A DNA stretch of 64,000 nucleotides, from the NCBI GenBank assembly GCA_019448385.1, contig JAGTXO010000007.1:248001-312000 (forward strand), read 5' to 3'. The notes under the pieces were generated by a model that saw only the letters and a list, made by a program, of their open reading frames with translations, was not told the DNA's origin and did no database searches. The stretch comes from Diacronema lutheri (lineage: Eukaryota; Haptophyta; Pavlovophyceae; Pavlovales; Pavlovaceae). This document shows, piece after piece, positions 53,078 through 61,900 of the stretch (position 1 is its first letter; each line of letters opens with the position of its first letter). The position numbers and the translations under genes are program-made.

Positions 53078-54304
53078 ATGATGGCGCACGTGGTGTGCGT
53101 CTTGCTCGCGCCGGGCGCGGTGGACCTGTCGTCCTTCCGGCAGGGCCATTTCGCTGCTCTGCGCTCAGAACTGGCCACGCCGGCTATCTCCACCCAGCGC
53201 GCGCTCTTCCTCGAGACCGAGATGACGCGTGCCGCCACGGCGGCCGCGCAGATGACCGCAGAGCTTGACGAGCTACGTGCGTTTGCGGATGAGCAGGGAG
53301 AGCTGCTGAAAGCGGGCGACACGCGCAGTGTGGTCCTGCAGAACACTCTTTCTGCCTCGCGCGCCAAGCTCTCTCAGGCCAAGGCCCAGTGCGCAGCCCT
53401 CTCCTCCGACCTCGCCCTCTCAAACGCTCGGAGCGAGGCACTGCGTGCAGAGCTCGAAAGCTCGACCGCCGCGCAGAGGGACAAGGACGAGACCCTGCAG
53501 CGCGCAGAGGCGGAGGCAACCGAGCTGCGCGCACTCAAAGCCCGGCTGATGAGCCAGCTCTCGCAGGCCGACACCGCCACACACGAGCGCATCCAGATGC
53601 TCAAGGCGCAGTGCTCGACGCTGGCGAGCGAGCTCGAGCTGGCGCAGGAGCAGGGCGAGCAGCTGCGCGCCGACCTGGCCGCCGCCGCGAGCAAGCACGC
53701 GGCCGAGCTGCAGCGCGCCAAGGATTCGGCGGCGCCGACGGCTGCAATGGTGCAGACCCTCAAGGCGCAGTGCTCGACGCTGGCGAGCGAGCTCGAGCTG
53801 GCGCAGGAGCAGGGCGAGCAGCTGCGCGCCGACCTGGCCGCCGCCGCGAGCAAGCACGCGGCCGAGCTGCAGCGCGCCAAGGATTCGGCGGCGCCGACGG
53901 CTGCAATGGTGCAGACCCTCAAGGCGCAGTGCTCGACGCTGGCGAGCGAGCTTGAGCTGGCGCAGGAGCAGGGCGAGCAGCTGCGCGCCGACCTGGCCGC
54001 CGCCGCGAGCAAGCACGCGGCCGAGCTGCAGCGCGCCAAGGATTCGGCGGCGCCGACGGCTGCAATGGTGCAGACCCTCAAGGCGCAGTGCTCGACGCTG
54101 GCGAGCGAGCTCGAGCTGGCGCAGGAGCAGGGCGAGCAGCTGCGCGCCGACTTGGCAAAGCTGGCAGCGGCAGGGAGCGTCATGGGCAGCACTGGCACCG
54201 GCGCCAGCGCGAGCGCGGCGTCGCCGCCCGTGTCACTGAGCTCCGGCCGCGGCGGCCTCGGCCGGCAACCGCCGCCGGGCGGCGCAGATCGGAGCATTCA
54301 GTGA
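53078..54304 (+). CDS. Coiled-coil protein with four 53-residue repeats
   Basis: 408 residues from the ATG at 53078. The whole body is a heptad-type coiled coil (TAELDELRAFADEQGELLKA). Then come three perfect or near-perfect 159-bp repeats and a partial fourth, starting at about 53601, 53760, 53919 and 54078 and encoding LKAQCSTLASELELAQEQGE and DLAAAASKHAAELQRAKDSA. The tail is Gly/Ser-rich. Near-identity of the repeats at the DNA level, including third positions, means recent expansion or gene conversion. The role is probably structural; no specific family recognised. Confidence 0.75.
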   Translation: MMAHVVCVLLAPGAVDLSSFRQGHFAALRSELATPAISTQRALFLETEMTRAATAAAQMTAELDELRAFADEQGELLKAGDTRSVVLQNTLSASRAKLSQAKAQCAALSSDLALSNARSEALRAELESSTAAQRDKDETLQRAEAEATELRALKARLMSQLSQADTATHERIQMLKAQCSTLASELELAQEQGEQLRADLAAAASKHAAELQRAKDSAAPTAAMVQTLKAQCSTLASELELAQEQGEQLRADLAAAASKHAAELQRAKDSAAPTAAMVQTLKAQCSTLASELELAQEQGEQLRADLAAAASKHAAELQRAKDSAAPTAAMVQTLKAQCSTLASELELAQEQGEQLRADLAKLAAAGSVMGSTGTGASASAASPPVSLSSGRGGLGRQPPPGGADRSIQ

Positions 54305-54514
54305 CTGAAGCAATCGTTTGGAACTCCCTCTCTGTTGTCCTGACCGCCTCTCGTCCGCGTCGCGGGCCAGTCGCCGAGTCGCGGCTCCGCCGATGCAGCC
54401 CGGAATGGCCGCCGAATTCGCCACTGGAATAATTGCCGCGCCAAAACTGGGCCAAAAGTGAATTGGCAAAACTCGGTTTGCAACCCTTTTCTATGACCGT
54501 GTGATCGCATTTGA

Positions 54515-55375
54515 GTGTTCGGAATTCGATCGGCATGGCACGCGCTTAGACTGGTGGACTGCGGCGCGTCGAACGAGAAGCAGCACATGGTGGGACATCG
54601 CGTCTCGGCCTTGCCGCCCATCTGCCGGCAAGACTTCATCTCCCGCGCGCAGTTTCGCGCACTCGTCAAGCACACGTGCGCGCGCTCGTCCGTCGCGAGC
54701 TGCGCGCGAGGAAGCGACTCGGATACCCCGACCGTGCACCGCTTGGCTTCTGATGTCCCGCGCTCCTCGCGCGCGCGTTGTGCGCCCTCGCATCGCAGAC
54801 TTGACAACTTGGAGCCTGGTCTCTCGACTAGCCAGCGCACATTTCTCGAAGCCGTTCTCGTATGCGCTGCCCGCGCTTCTCGCATGCCGCGCAGCGCGCC
54901 GCGCGGTTCGTTTGGCGTCACCTTCGCACTCGCCCATGCCGCGCCGCGCGCAGAGGAAACGGCGGACGTCGCTCGTGAGTTTATGGAGCATATTGCCTCG
55001 CGTGGTCGGCGCGTACCTCTTCGTCGAGGCTGTGCAGCGCGCGCATTGGCAGCTCCATCTCGAGGAGCCGAATCATCCAGGTGTGGCGCAGCGCGCGCGA
55101 ATAGGCCGCCTCGCGCCGCGCGTGTGCGTCGCGGCGCTGACCACCGATCGCGCCTGCTGCCGAATGTCACGCCGTCTGCAGATTCTACAATCGGGCCTGC
55201 CGGGCCCGAGGAAGCTTTACCCACGCCTGCCGAAGGGCTGGCTGCGCACCACGTGCCGGCGGACGCGGACGTGCCCCAAGCTGCAGGCGCGGAAGCATCC
55301 GACGCGGCCACGCCCAGGAGAGCCGCACGCTCCGGGCTGTCCAGCACACTTGCAGATGGAGCGCTTCCACGCTGA
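54515..55375 (+). CDS. Possible protein-coding gene, unknown
   Basis: 286-codon frame with locally natural composition (VSALPPICRQDFISRAQFRALVKHT, ADVAREFMEHIASRG), in a region whose other frames are Arg-rich. There is no domain, no homologous motif and no clear start context; the ATG at 54587 is equally plausible. A minus-strand frame of similar length (54298-55395) is the alternative. Low confidence either way. Confidence 0.3.
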   Translation: MFGIRSAWHALRLVDCGASNEKQHMVGHRVSALPPICRQDFISRAQFRALVKHTCARSSVASCARGSDSDTPTVHRLASDVPRSSRARCAPSHRRLDNLEPGLSTSQRTFLEAVLVCAARASRMPRSAPRGSFGVTFALAHAAPRAEETADVAREFMEHIASRGRRVPLRRGCAARALAAPSRGAESSRCGAARANRPPRAARVRRGADHRSRLLPNVTPSADSTIGPAGPEEALPTPAEGLAAHHVPADADVPQAAGAEASDAATPRRAARSGLSSTLADGALPR

Positions 55376-55454
55376 CGCGCGCCAACGCCAAGCACGCTCC
55401 CACATCAGAATTATACGAGGCCCGACCCAACCCTGCGCGCGCACTGCCCATCGA

Positions 55455-56940
55455 TCAGCCCGTCTTGATCCGCCGGCCGATCTGCGCCTTGTAGCCAGCC
55501 GTGATTGCCGCGACCGACCTGCGCGCCCCGCACTTATTGCACTGCACAAAGTAGAGCCGGTTCTCCTTGTGCAGGTCGGTGTCTGGGCTCTTGCACGAGG
55601 AGCACATGACGTACTCGGACACGTACTTGCGAATCACGTGCTCCACCGCCTTTGGCTGGAAGCGCCCCTTGATGACCATGCGCTGCGAGCCGTCGATCGA
55701 GCCGGTCGTGCCGAGCTCGGCGAGCATGAAGTTGAACACGTGCTCGTTCGTGCGGCGCATCGCCTTGCAGATCTCGGGGAAGTTGACGAAGACAACCTTC
55801 TTCGCGCCGTCGCGCACCACCTGCGGCGGCTTCATCACAAACCGCTTCCGATCGCCCGCCAGCTCCGGGTTGTTGGCAAGGAGGAGCTGGAACATGCGCG
55901 CGAGCAGCTCGTCGTACTTGTAGTCGCGGTCGCCGGCAATGCTGATCTGCGTCTCGATGCCGCGAACCTCGCCCTCCCACTGCACGCCCAAGTCGTCATT
56001 GATGTCCGCCGGCAGCGGCACCTCGCCGCCGTCCTCGTCGCCGTCGTCGTCGTCGCCGCCGCCCAGCGCCTCCTCGTCGTCTGCCACTTTCTTTGCAGCC
56101 TTCTTCTTCTTCTTCTTGCCGAGGCCAAAGTCGTCGTCGTCGTCAGCGGCAGCCGCATCAGCGTCGCCTCTGCCCTCCGCGCCCCCCTCCGCCTCCTCGT
56201 CCTCATCATCCTTCTTCTTGGCCTTCTTCTTCTTCTTCTTGCCGAGGCCAAAGTCGTCGTCGTCGTCGCCGCCGTCGGCGTCGGCGGTTGGCGCGGGCTC
56301 AGCGGGCTGCTCTCCGTCGGCGGCGGCCTCGGTCGGTGCGGCCGCGGTGGCGCCCTCATCGCCACCACCCTCTGCCTCGGCGGCCACCGCCTTCTTCTTC
56401 TGCGCGGCGCATGCGCCGCGCGGCGCCGGCGCTTGCCGGGGGCCGTTCAGCGCGTGCGGGTCGCGGCGCGAAGAGGCGGGCAGGCGACAGCGCGCGCGCA
56501 CGCGGCCGAGCAGAGCGCGCCCCAAGCAACCGCTTGGCTGCGTGCGCCGAGAGTGCGCCGCAGCAAGGCTGAGCGCAGCGTAGCCGCGCGCGTGCGTGCG
56601 GCAACCGCGTGGTGAAGCGCGCGCCGCGCACGCGTCGCGCACCTTCTGCTTGGCCGCACGCGGATCGAGCATGGCGTTCGGGAGGTCGCGACGGACGTGG
56701 GCGCGCGCGAAAGGAGCAGCGCGCCAAAGCATCGCCGCCGGCACGCACCGCGGCGAACGGCTCCGAGCGGTCAGCGACGGCAGGCGCGGCATGAGCGCGC
56801 CGCGCCGTGCGGCAACGCACGCCGCTCCCCCTTCGCAGGTACGGCCGACGCGCGCGCGCGGGCCGGCTCGAAGGGCGGGCGCGCACCTTTTTCTTCATCA
56901 GACCCAGGTTGAAGTCAAGCTCCGCCTCGTCCTCGGCCAT
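55455..56940 (-). CDS. EIF2S2: Translation initiation factor eIF2 subunit beta
   Basis: Binds the eIF2 ternary complex, eIF5 and eIF2B. Exon 1 (56940-56887) encodes MAEDEAELDFNLGLMKKK. A 487-bp GT-AG phase-0 intron follows; exon 2 (56399-55455) starts KKKAVAAEAEGG. The result is 332 residues. Two copies of DDDDFGLGKKKKKK form the acidic/Lys-block N-terminal region that binds partner factors. The conserved core reads YKYDELLARMFQLL, KRFVMKPPQVVRDGAKKVVF, NFMLAELGTTGSIDG, and the C-terminal zinc ribbon CSSCKSPDTDL...FVQCNKCGARRSV (C-x2-C...C-x2-C). Start codons of this gene and the Dpy-30-like gene are 110 bases apart. Confidence 0.95.
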
Positions 56941-57050
56941 CGTGCCCGATGCGCGTTGCGCCTGCCGCGCGCGTGATCAGCGGAAGACCGAGGCCGCGTC
57001 GCGCTTCTGGGTTGGACACGGAATTTTTTGGGAGGGCTGCGGCTACGGTT
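56941..57050. promoter_or_regulatory. 110-bp bidirectional start region
   Basis: Separates the eIF2 beta start (56940, minus) from the Dpy-30-like start (57051, plus). It includes GGAATTTTTTGGGAGG, an AT-enriched patch. Confidence 0.45.
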
Positions 57051-57341
57051 ATGTCGAGTGCCGCCGCTCTGGCGCTCGGGACGCCAACGGAGGAGCAGCT
57101 CGCAAGCCTGACGGCCGAGGAGCGCGGGAAGTACGACTACTTGAAGGAGCACGTGATGCCGACGCTCAGCAGCTCGCTCCAAGCGCTCCTGCGCGAACGG
57201 GAAGCGCGACAAACCGTGCCCGGCGCGCCGCCGCCGCTCCGGCTCGTCGAGCTCAATGCGCTCAGCTTCGTCGCGCAGCACTTGATGCGCAACAACCCGA
57301 GCACACGCGCCACGGCTGGCGCGAGCGATCACCCACGATGA
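57051..57341 (+). CDS. Small Dpy-30-motif protein
   Basis: 96 residues from ATGTCGAGTGCC. The motif region reads YDYLKEHVMPTLSSSLQALL, then PPLRLVELNALSFVAQHLMRNNP. This is the YL...V.P.L...L with P...LA..L..NP layout of Dpy-30/RIIa dimerisation motifs, found in COMPASS subunits and in axonemal proteins such as AK7-like and radial-spoke factors. An insertion is present between the two helices. Given the flagellar genes nearby, an axonemal role is plausible but not shown. Confidence 0.6.
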   Translation: MSSAAALALGTPTEEQLASLTAEERGKYDYLKEHVMPTLSSSLQALLREREARQTVPGAPPPLRLVELNALSFVAQHLMRNNPSTRATAGASDHPR

Positions 57342-57472
57342 GGCGCGCGGGAGGCACTGTCAGCTGTCATGCCTGACAGGCCGCCCCGCATGCCGCCAAC
57401 GGTTCTCAAGGGCATCAGCGCAGCAACCGCCGGCCCTTCGCACTTCACCCGTGGCGCACTTGGCGCCGTGAC

Positions 57473-57928
57473 CTATCGCGATGCGCCCGCCCACAAGTCA
57501 GAAAAAGTGTACTTTCGGACCGGCACGAGCGAGAGGCTGGGCAGCGACGGAAAGCCCTCGTGCTTGCGCTCGTCGGCGCGCACGCATGGGTCAATGCCCT
57601 GCAGGGCAAGGGCCGTGTCGTAAAACGACTTCTCCATCGCCAGCCCGATGAAGGGAACGGCGAACAGTCCGTACACGCCGGCGGTGCGCAGCACAGTGTT
57701 CACAATGACGAGCGTGCCGCCCCTGCCGTGCATGTACACCATCGCCGCGTTGGGCACGAGCACCGCAGTCCAACCGATCGACCACGTTGAGGGGTCGGAA
57801 AGAACGGCGCCGCGCACAGCTGCGTGCTGCACGCTCGCCGCAGAGCTCGCCGCAGCGCTCGTCGCAGAGCTCGCCGCAGAGCTCGTCGCAGAGCTCGCCG
57901 CAGAGCTCGACGCTGCGCTCGACGCCAT
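57473..57928 (-). CDS. Small membrane protein with SSAA-repeat N-terminus
   Basis: 151 residues. The N-terminus is a tandem of Ser-Ser-Ala-Ala units (GCAGAGCTC repeats in DNA). Two hydrophobic stretches follow: STWSIGWTAVLVPNAAMVYM and AGVYGLFAVPFIGLAMEKSF. The C-terminal part, ALQGIDPCVRADERKHEGFP, is soluble. A short plus-strand frame (57369-57623) overlaps and is less convincing. No family recognised. Confidence 0.5.
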   Translation of the reverse strand: MASSAASSSAASSATSSAASSATSAAASSAASVQHAAVRGAVLSDPSTWSIGWTAVLVPNAAMVYMHGRGGTLVIVNTVLRTAGVYGLFAVPFIGLAMEKSFYDTALALQGIDPCVRADERKHEGFPSLPSLSLVPVRKYTFSDLWAGASR

Positions 57929-57984
57929 CCCCCCTTCGTGGACGCGCTCGCGCTAGTCAGCGAGGGAGTTGGAAAAAGAACTCT

Positions 57985-58045
57985 CTTCGCTCGCTCCCTC
58001 CGTCACGCCTCGGCCCCGTGCGCGCCCCTCCTGCTGACCCGCCTG
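57985..58045. repeat. Dispersed repeat copy
   Basis: TCGCTCGCTCCCTCCG, then GCCTCGGCCCCGTGCGCGCC and CCTCCTGCTGACCCG, match in inverted orientation the segment at 33556-33625. An isolated fragment of the 33-kb repeat family. Confidence 0.8.
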
Positions 58046-58081
58046 TTATACAAGTCTAGAACCGAGAAACCGTTTATGTAG

Positions 58082-59170
58082 TTAGTGCTCGCCTACGCCG
58101 CGCTCCCCCTCCCAGGGAAAGAGCGAGCCGAAGACGAGGAGCTGCACGACCGGCCGCTTGCCCAGCACCTCGGCGTAATACATGCGCACGAGACCCGCCG
58201 CGATCCGCTCCCAGCTGCCCACGCCCGAGATGTCGTTGAGCATCGGCGAGTGCTCCGCGAGCCTCGCGCCCTTGACCGAGACGACAAACGCGACGGCCTC
58301 AATGTACATGTTGTCGCACGCGAGCGCTGCGCGCGCTGCCTCGTCGTGGATCACCTCGGGCAGCGGCGCCGGCGCGGCGCTCGCAAACTGCGAGGCGCCG
58401 AAGAGGAAGGGCAAGAAGCAGTAGTCATCAAGCCCCCAAACGCCGTGCGAGCCGGCCGGCTCGAGGCGGTAGGTGCGCTGCAGGCTGCGCATCAGAGCGA
58501 CGTACCGGCGGAAGACGACGAGCACGAGCGCGACACGGTCGTCGCACGAAGGCGCCATCGCGTCGGCGGGCGGTGGCGAGGGCACGCCGGGCTCGGGCGC
58601 GGGCGCTCCCGCGCGCGCGGCCCGCTGCGCGCTCGAGAGCGGCGCCGCGACCAGCCCGAGCTGCCGGAGGCAGAAGAGGAAAGTGACGAACGCGAGCTCG
58701 TGGCCCGTGCCGTAATCAATTCGCCACGGGTTGCCGAACGATTCGGCGAGGTAGGGCGCGAGCTCGTACGCGGCGCCGCGCGTGTCGCCGTCGCCCACGA
58801 TCGCGAGCCGCTCGAGCGCGCCGTCGCGCAGGTACGCCATGAGCCAGGCGTGCCACGTGCGAAATGCCGTGTTGCCGTAGCGCATCTTCTGGCTTGCGGG
58901 CGGCACGCGCGCGATCTGCGCCTCGAGGTCGTCGAGCAGCGACACGACGCCACGTAGTGATGGTGACAGCTCCGCAGCCCTTGGCGCCGCAGCGTTTGGA
59001 ATGCCCGCCACCGCCTCGGCGAGCGATACGACAAATCCGGAGATGTCGTCGTGCGCGCGGGACGTGAGCCACCTGTCAAAGGTGTGCGCGTCGATTGCCT
59101 GCGATGGCACGCGGAAGCGCGTGCCCTCGATCGGTACGGCATGGTGCACCGTCCGCTGCTCGGTCGCCAT
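58082..59170 (-). CDS. PTPA: Serine/threonine-protein phosphatase 2A activator (PTPA)
   Basis: Peptidyl-prolyl isomerase and activating chaperone of PP2A. 362 residues from the ATG at 59170. Signature blocks: FDRWLTSRAHDDISGFV, RYGNTAFRTWHAWL, RIDYGTGHELAFVTFLFCL, GSHGVWGLDDYCFLPFLFGA, HSPMLNDISGVGSWERIAAG, and MYYAEVLGKRPVVQLLVFGS. A non-conserved Ala/Pro insert lies between the FLFCL block and the YRLEPAGSHGVWG region. Head-to-head with the ABA4-like gene. Confidence 0.95.
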   Translation of the reverse strand: MATEQRTVHHAVPIEGTRFRVPSQAIDAHTFDRWLTSRAHDDISGFVVSLAEAVAGIPNAAAPRAAELSPSLRGVVSLLDDLEAQIARVPPASQKMRYGNTAFRTWHAWLMAYLRDGALERLAIVGDGDTRGAAYELAPYLAESFGNPWRIDYGTGHELAFVTFLFCLRQLGLVAAPLSSAQRAARAGAPAPEPGVPSPPPADAMAPSCDDRVALVLVVFRRYVALMRSLQRTYRLEPAGSHGVWGLDDYCFLPFLFGASQFASAAPAPLPEVIHDEAARAALACDNMYIEAVAFVVSVKGARLAEHSPMLNDISGVGSWERIAAGLVRMYYAEVLGKRPVVQLLVFGSLFPWEGERGVGEH

Positions 59171-59199
59171 CGCGCCACGTCTCAACGCGTCATTCAAAG
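59171..59199. promoter_or_regulatory. 29-bp bidirectional start region
   Basis: Only 29 bases lie between the start codons of PTPA (59170, minus) and the ABA4-like gene (59200, plus). Each transcript must either be nearly leaderless or start within the other gene's coding region. Confidence 0.5.
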
Positions 59200-59682
59200 A
59201 TGGGAGTGCTGCTCTCAAAGAGGTGCGCCGCGGAGCCGAAAACCCTGGACGACTTCCTCGGCATCCCGGCAGGCAACCTCTTCGCCGTGCTGAATAACAT
59301 TGCGCTGCCCGCGTGGGTCCTCCTCGCCGTGTTGCCAAAGTGGCGCACGACACTGTCGCTCACGCTTGTGCCGGTGTACGTGTACGCGGTCAGCTACATT
59401 GCGCTCATGCTCCACTTCCTCGCAAAGGAGGGGCTCGACCTGGGCGCGTTCGCGTCGCTCGACGGGATCGCCACCGCCTTCAAAAACGACGTGCTCCTCC
59501 TCGCCGGCTGGCTGCACTACCTCGCATTCGACCTGCTCGTTGGGCGCGAGATCGTGCGGGACGCAGCCTCGCGAAATGTGCCGCACGTGCTGGTCGTGCC
59601 GTGCCTCTTCTTGACGCTGATGGCCGGCCCGATCGGCTGGTTGCTCTACCAGGGCGTCAGGCGCATCACCCTCGCGTGCTGA
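59200..59682 (+). CDS. ABA4-like (DUF4281) membrane protein
   Basis: 160 residues, four TM segments, from ATGGGAGTGCTGCTC. Family features visible: NIALPAWVLLAVLPKWRTT, LAGWLHYLAFDLLVG (the conserved WxHYLxFDLxVG block), and CLFLTLMAGPIGWLLYQGV. Plant ABA4 is needed for neoxanthin formation in plastids. Algae carry several related copies whose roles are less clear, so no pathway is claimed. No obvious targeting peptide precedes the first TM segment. Confidence 0.85.
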   Translation: MGVLLSKRCAAEPKTLDDFLGIPAGNLFAVLNNIALPAWVLLAVLPKWRTTLSLTLVPVYVYAVSYIALMLHFLAKEGLDLGAFASLDGIATAFKNDVLLLAGWLHYLAFDLLVGREIVRDAASRNVPHVLVVPCLFLTLMAGPIGWLLYQGVRRITLAC

Positions 59683-59836
59683 TAGTGCAGGACCGTTCCG
59701 CGTGCATGCGCGGAACGCGGGTGGTCGAGCCCGCGTTCCGCGCATGCACGGCGCTAGACCGCACCCACGTAGGAACCGCACGTGATCCGATCGCGCGCGC
59801 GCGTCTCGGTGGCTCGCCCGCCGGGCGAGGGCGAGC

Positions 59837-61837
59837 TCACGCCGCCGCAAGCGCGGCACTCCTCGCCTTGCCGCCGGCGCCGAGCCGCGCGAGCCTGGTT
59901 GCCAACGCCTTGCTCTTCGCAACGGCGCTGATCATCTCGAGCGGGTCGCGCGTGATCGCTCGCTGGCGCAACTGCTCGAGAAGCTGCAGCTCTGCGAGCG
60001 CCTTGCGTCGCGCGGCCGCCTCACGTTCGACGGCCACCGCCTCGCGCTCGAGCCGCTCCGCGAGGTCCGGGACGATGGACATGACGACGCCGTCAAGCGA
60101 GCGCTCGCGCACGACGAGCGTAATGCACGGCTCGAGCGCGACCACGCTCTCGCGCATCCCATTCCTGCCGGCCGCCGTCGCCGCCGCCGCCGCCGCCGTC
60201 GCCGCCGCCGCCGCCGCGGGCGTTCGCGCGCGCGTCGACAAGCCAGGCGTCTGCCAGTCAGGCGTGCCCGGCGCACGCGACGGCACGCCGGTCGCTGACT
60301 GGCCGAGGGCAGCGGCGCGTAGACGCTGCGCGGTCGCGATGACCATCGCCTGCCCAAAATGCGCGCCGCGCGCGCCCGCCTCGACAACACGCGAGGGCGC
60401 TGCGGAGCCCGTCACGGCTCTGGCAGTTACGGCGCGCATCCTGGACGTGCGCGACGCGCCGCCGAGCGCCACGGCCGCCGGCGCGCCGGTCGGCTCGAGC
60501 GTGACGCGCGCCGAGCCCCTGACGAGCATGCAGAAGGAGAGGGGCCCGTCCTCGCCGCGCAGCAGCGCCTCGCCCGGCCGCGGCGCGCGCAGCTCAACCT
60601 CGTCGGCGAGCGCGCGGAAGGCGGCGTCGGGCAGCCCGCGCAGCAGCGCGAGCGTGCGCAGCATGTCGGCGAAGAGCGCGCGCTTCAGACGGCGGCAGAG
60701 GGCGAGAGGGAGGTGTTCGACTGGCATATGCACGAGCAGGACGCCATGCTGCGTCGTCCCGCCCGTCAGCCGCGGGCACGGCTCCGAGTTGGTCTCGAGC
60801 GGGTGTGCGAGCACGCCCTCGCGGCCGAGCAGCGTCGCGTCGCTCTCCGCGCGCCCGTCGAGCGCGCGCGTGGCCAGGTCGCCGTCGAGGCGTGCGGTGA
60901 GGTATGCGCATGGCCGCCCCTCGCGTAAGACGGCCTGGTACCGGCGGTGGCTCACGAAGCGCGATGCGTCGATCAGCCGCGTGAGCCCGATCTCGTCGCA
61001 CGTCGTCGCAAGGAACGGGATGATCGCGCGCAGCCGCTTGCCCATCGCCGCGCGCGTCCACCCGTTGAAGCGCATTTCGACGATGGAGAGATGCTGCCGG
61101 ATGGGCGCGCCCTCGGCCGTCGGCGACGGAGAGCGCGGCGAGCCGCCGTCCGGCAGCTGGTCTGTGCCGTCGAGCTCGGCGTCGCGCGGTTTGCCCAGCC
61201 GCACGCGGTACACGGCCGGCGCGGCGACGCCCATCATCGGTGTGGTGTACTGCTGCGCGGCGAGCTGCGCGAGCGCCGTTGTCGCGGCTGCCGCCTCCTG
61301 CTCGGCGAGCAGCCGGCCGGCGGACGGCGCGCGGAAGCGCCAGAAACCGGGCGGCGGGTCGTCGGCGAGCATGGCCTTGCGCTCGTCGTGCTCGCCGCTC
61401 GCGCGTTCGGCGTCGGCCACGGCCGTACCGCCCGGGATGCGCGCGCGCACGTCGGCGGGCGGCTCGTCGCCGCCGCCCTCCTCCGCATCCTCCGGCCGCC
61501 GCGCCTTGTGCGCGCCCGCTGGCCGTGGGCGCAGGTCCTCGGGCCGCACGCGCACGCGCACGCGCGCGAGTCGACTCGACGGGTGCGCGTCGCGCACCGC
61601 GTCCGCTGGCATGGCGAACGCATCGTGCTCGACGCACGTCGTCGCGGTTGGCATTGGCATGCCCGACGGCTTCAGCGCACGCGTGCGCGGCGAGCCGTCG
61701 TGCCGCGGCGACGTGAACGGCGTCTCGCACCGCAGCACGCGCGCGAGCTGCTCCGAGACGTACGGCACGTGTACCAGCCGCGCGCGCGGGCTGTCGCCGC
61801 CGATGTGCGCTCTGGTCACGAGCCGATCCGTGAGCAT
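59837..61837 (-). CDS. Cyclic-nucleotide-binding-domain protein
   Basis: 666 residues from the ATG at 61837. Two stretches look like cNMP-binding beta-barrels: LRTLALLRGLPDAAFRALAD, then EVELRAPRPGEALLRGEDGP and LSFCMLVRGSARV is the clearer, and an earlier partner lies near RFVSHRRYQAVLREGRP. The conserved phosphate-binding RA/TA motif is not obvious, so binding is uncertain. A basic/acidic coiled coil follows (LEREAVAVEREAAARRKALA). It resembles protist PKA-regulatory-like or flagellar cNMP proteins. The N-terminal 250 residues are disordered. Confidence 0.6.
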   Translation of the reverse strand: MLTDRLVTRAHIGGDSPRARLVHVPYVSEQLARVLRCETPFTSPRHDGSPRTRALKPSGMPMPTATTCVEHDAFAMPADAVRDAHPSSRLARVRVRVRPEDLRPRPAGAHKARRPEDAEEGGGDEPPADVRARIPGGTAVADAERASGEHDERKAMLADDPPPGFWRFRAPSAGRLLAEQEAAAATTALAQLAAQQYTTPMMGVAAPAVYRVRLGKPRDAELDGTDQLPDGGSPRSPSPTAEGAPIRQHLSIVEMRFNGWTRAAMGKRLRAIIPFLATTCDEIGLTRLIDASRFVSHRRYQAVLREGRPCAYLTARLDGDLATRALDGRAESDATLLGREGVLAHPLETNSEPCPRLTGGTTQHGVLLVHMPVEHLPLALCRRLKRALFADMLRTLALLRGLPDAAFRALADEVELRAPRPGEALLRGEDGPLSFCMLVRGSARVTLEPTGAPAAVALGGASRTSRMRAVTARAVTGSAAPSRVVEAGARGAHFGQAMVIATAQRLRAAALGQSATGVPSRAPGTPDWQTPGLSTRARTPAAAAAATAAAAAATAAGRNGMRESVVALEPCITLVVRERSLDGVVMSIVPDLAERLEREAVAVEREAAARRKALAELQLLEQLRQRAITRDPLEMISAVAKSKALATRLARLGAGGKARSAALAAA

Positions 61838-61900
61838 CCGTTCAGCCCCGCTGCTGGTCGTCTCCGCGAAACGTTCGACGTCTCTCGCGCGAACACGAGA
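61838..61900. promoter_or_regulatory. 63-bp bidirectional start region
   Basis: Lies between the starts of the cNMP-domain gene (61837, minus) and the VOC-domain gene (61901, plus). Confidence 0.45.

Noticed and set aside
54501-56615. 704-codon plus-strand frame over eIF2 beta
   Set aside because: Shadow of the minus-strand eIF2 beta gene, whose motifs are unmistakable.
60947-61900. N-terminal 318 codons of the VOC frame
   Set aside because: Overlap the oppositely oriented cNMP-domain gene and show Arg/Ala noise; the ATG at 61901 gives a proper targeting leader.
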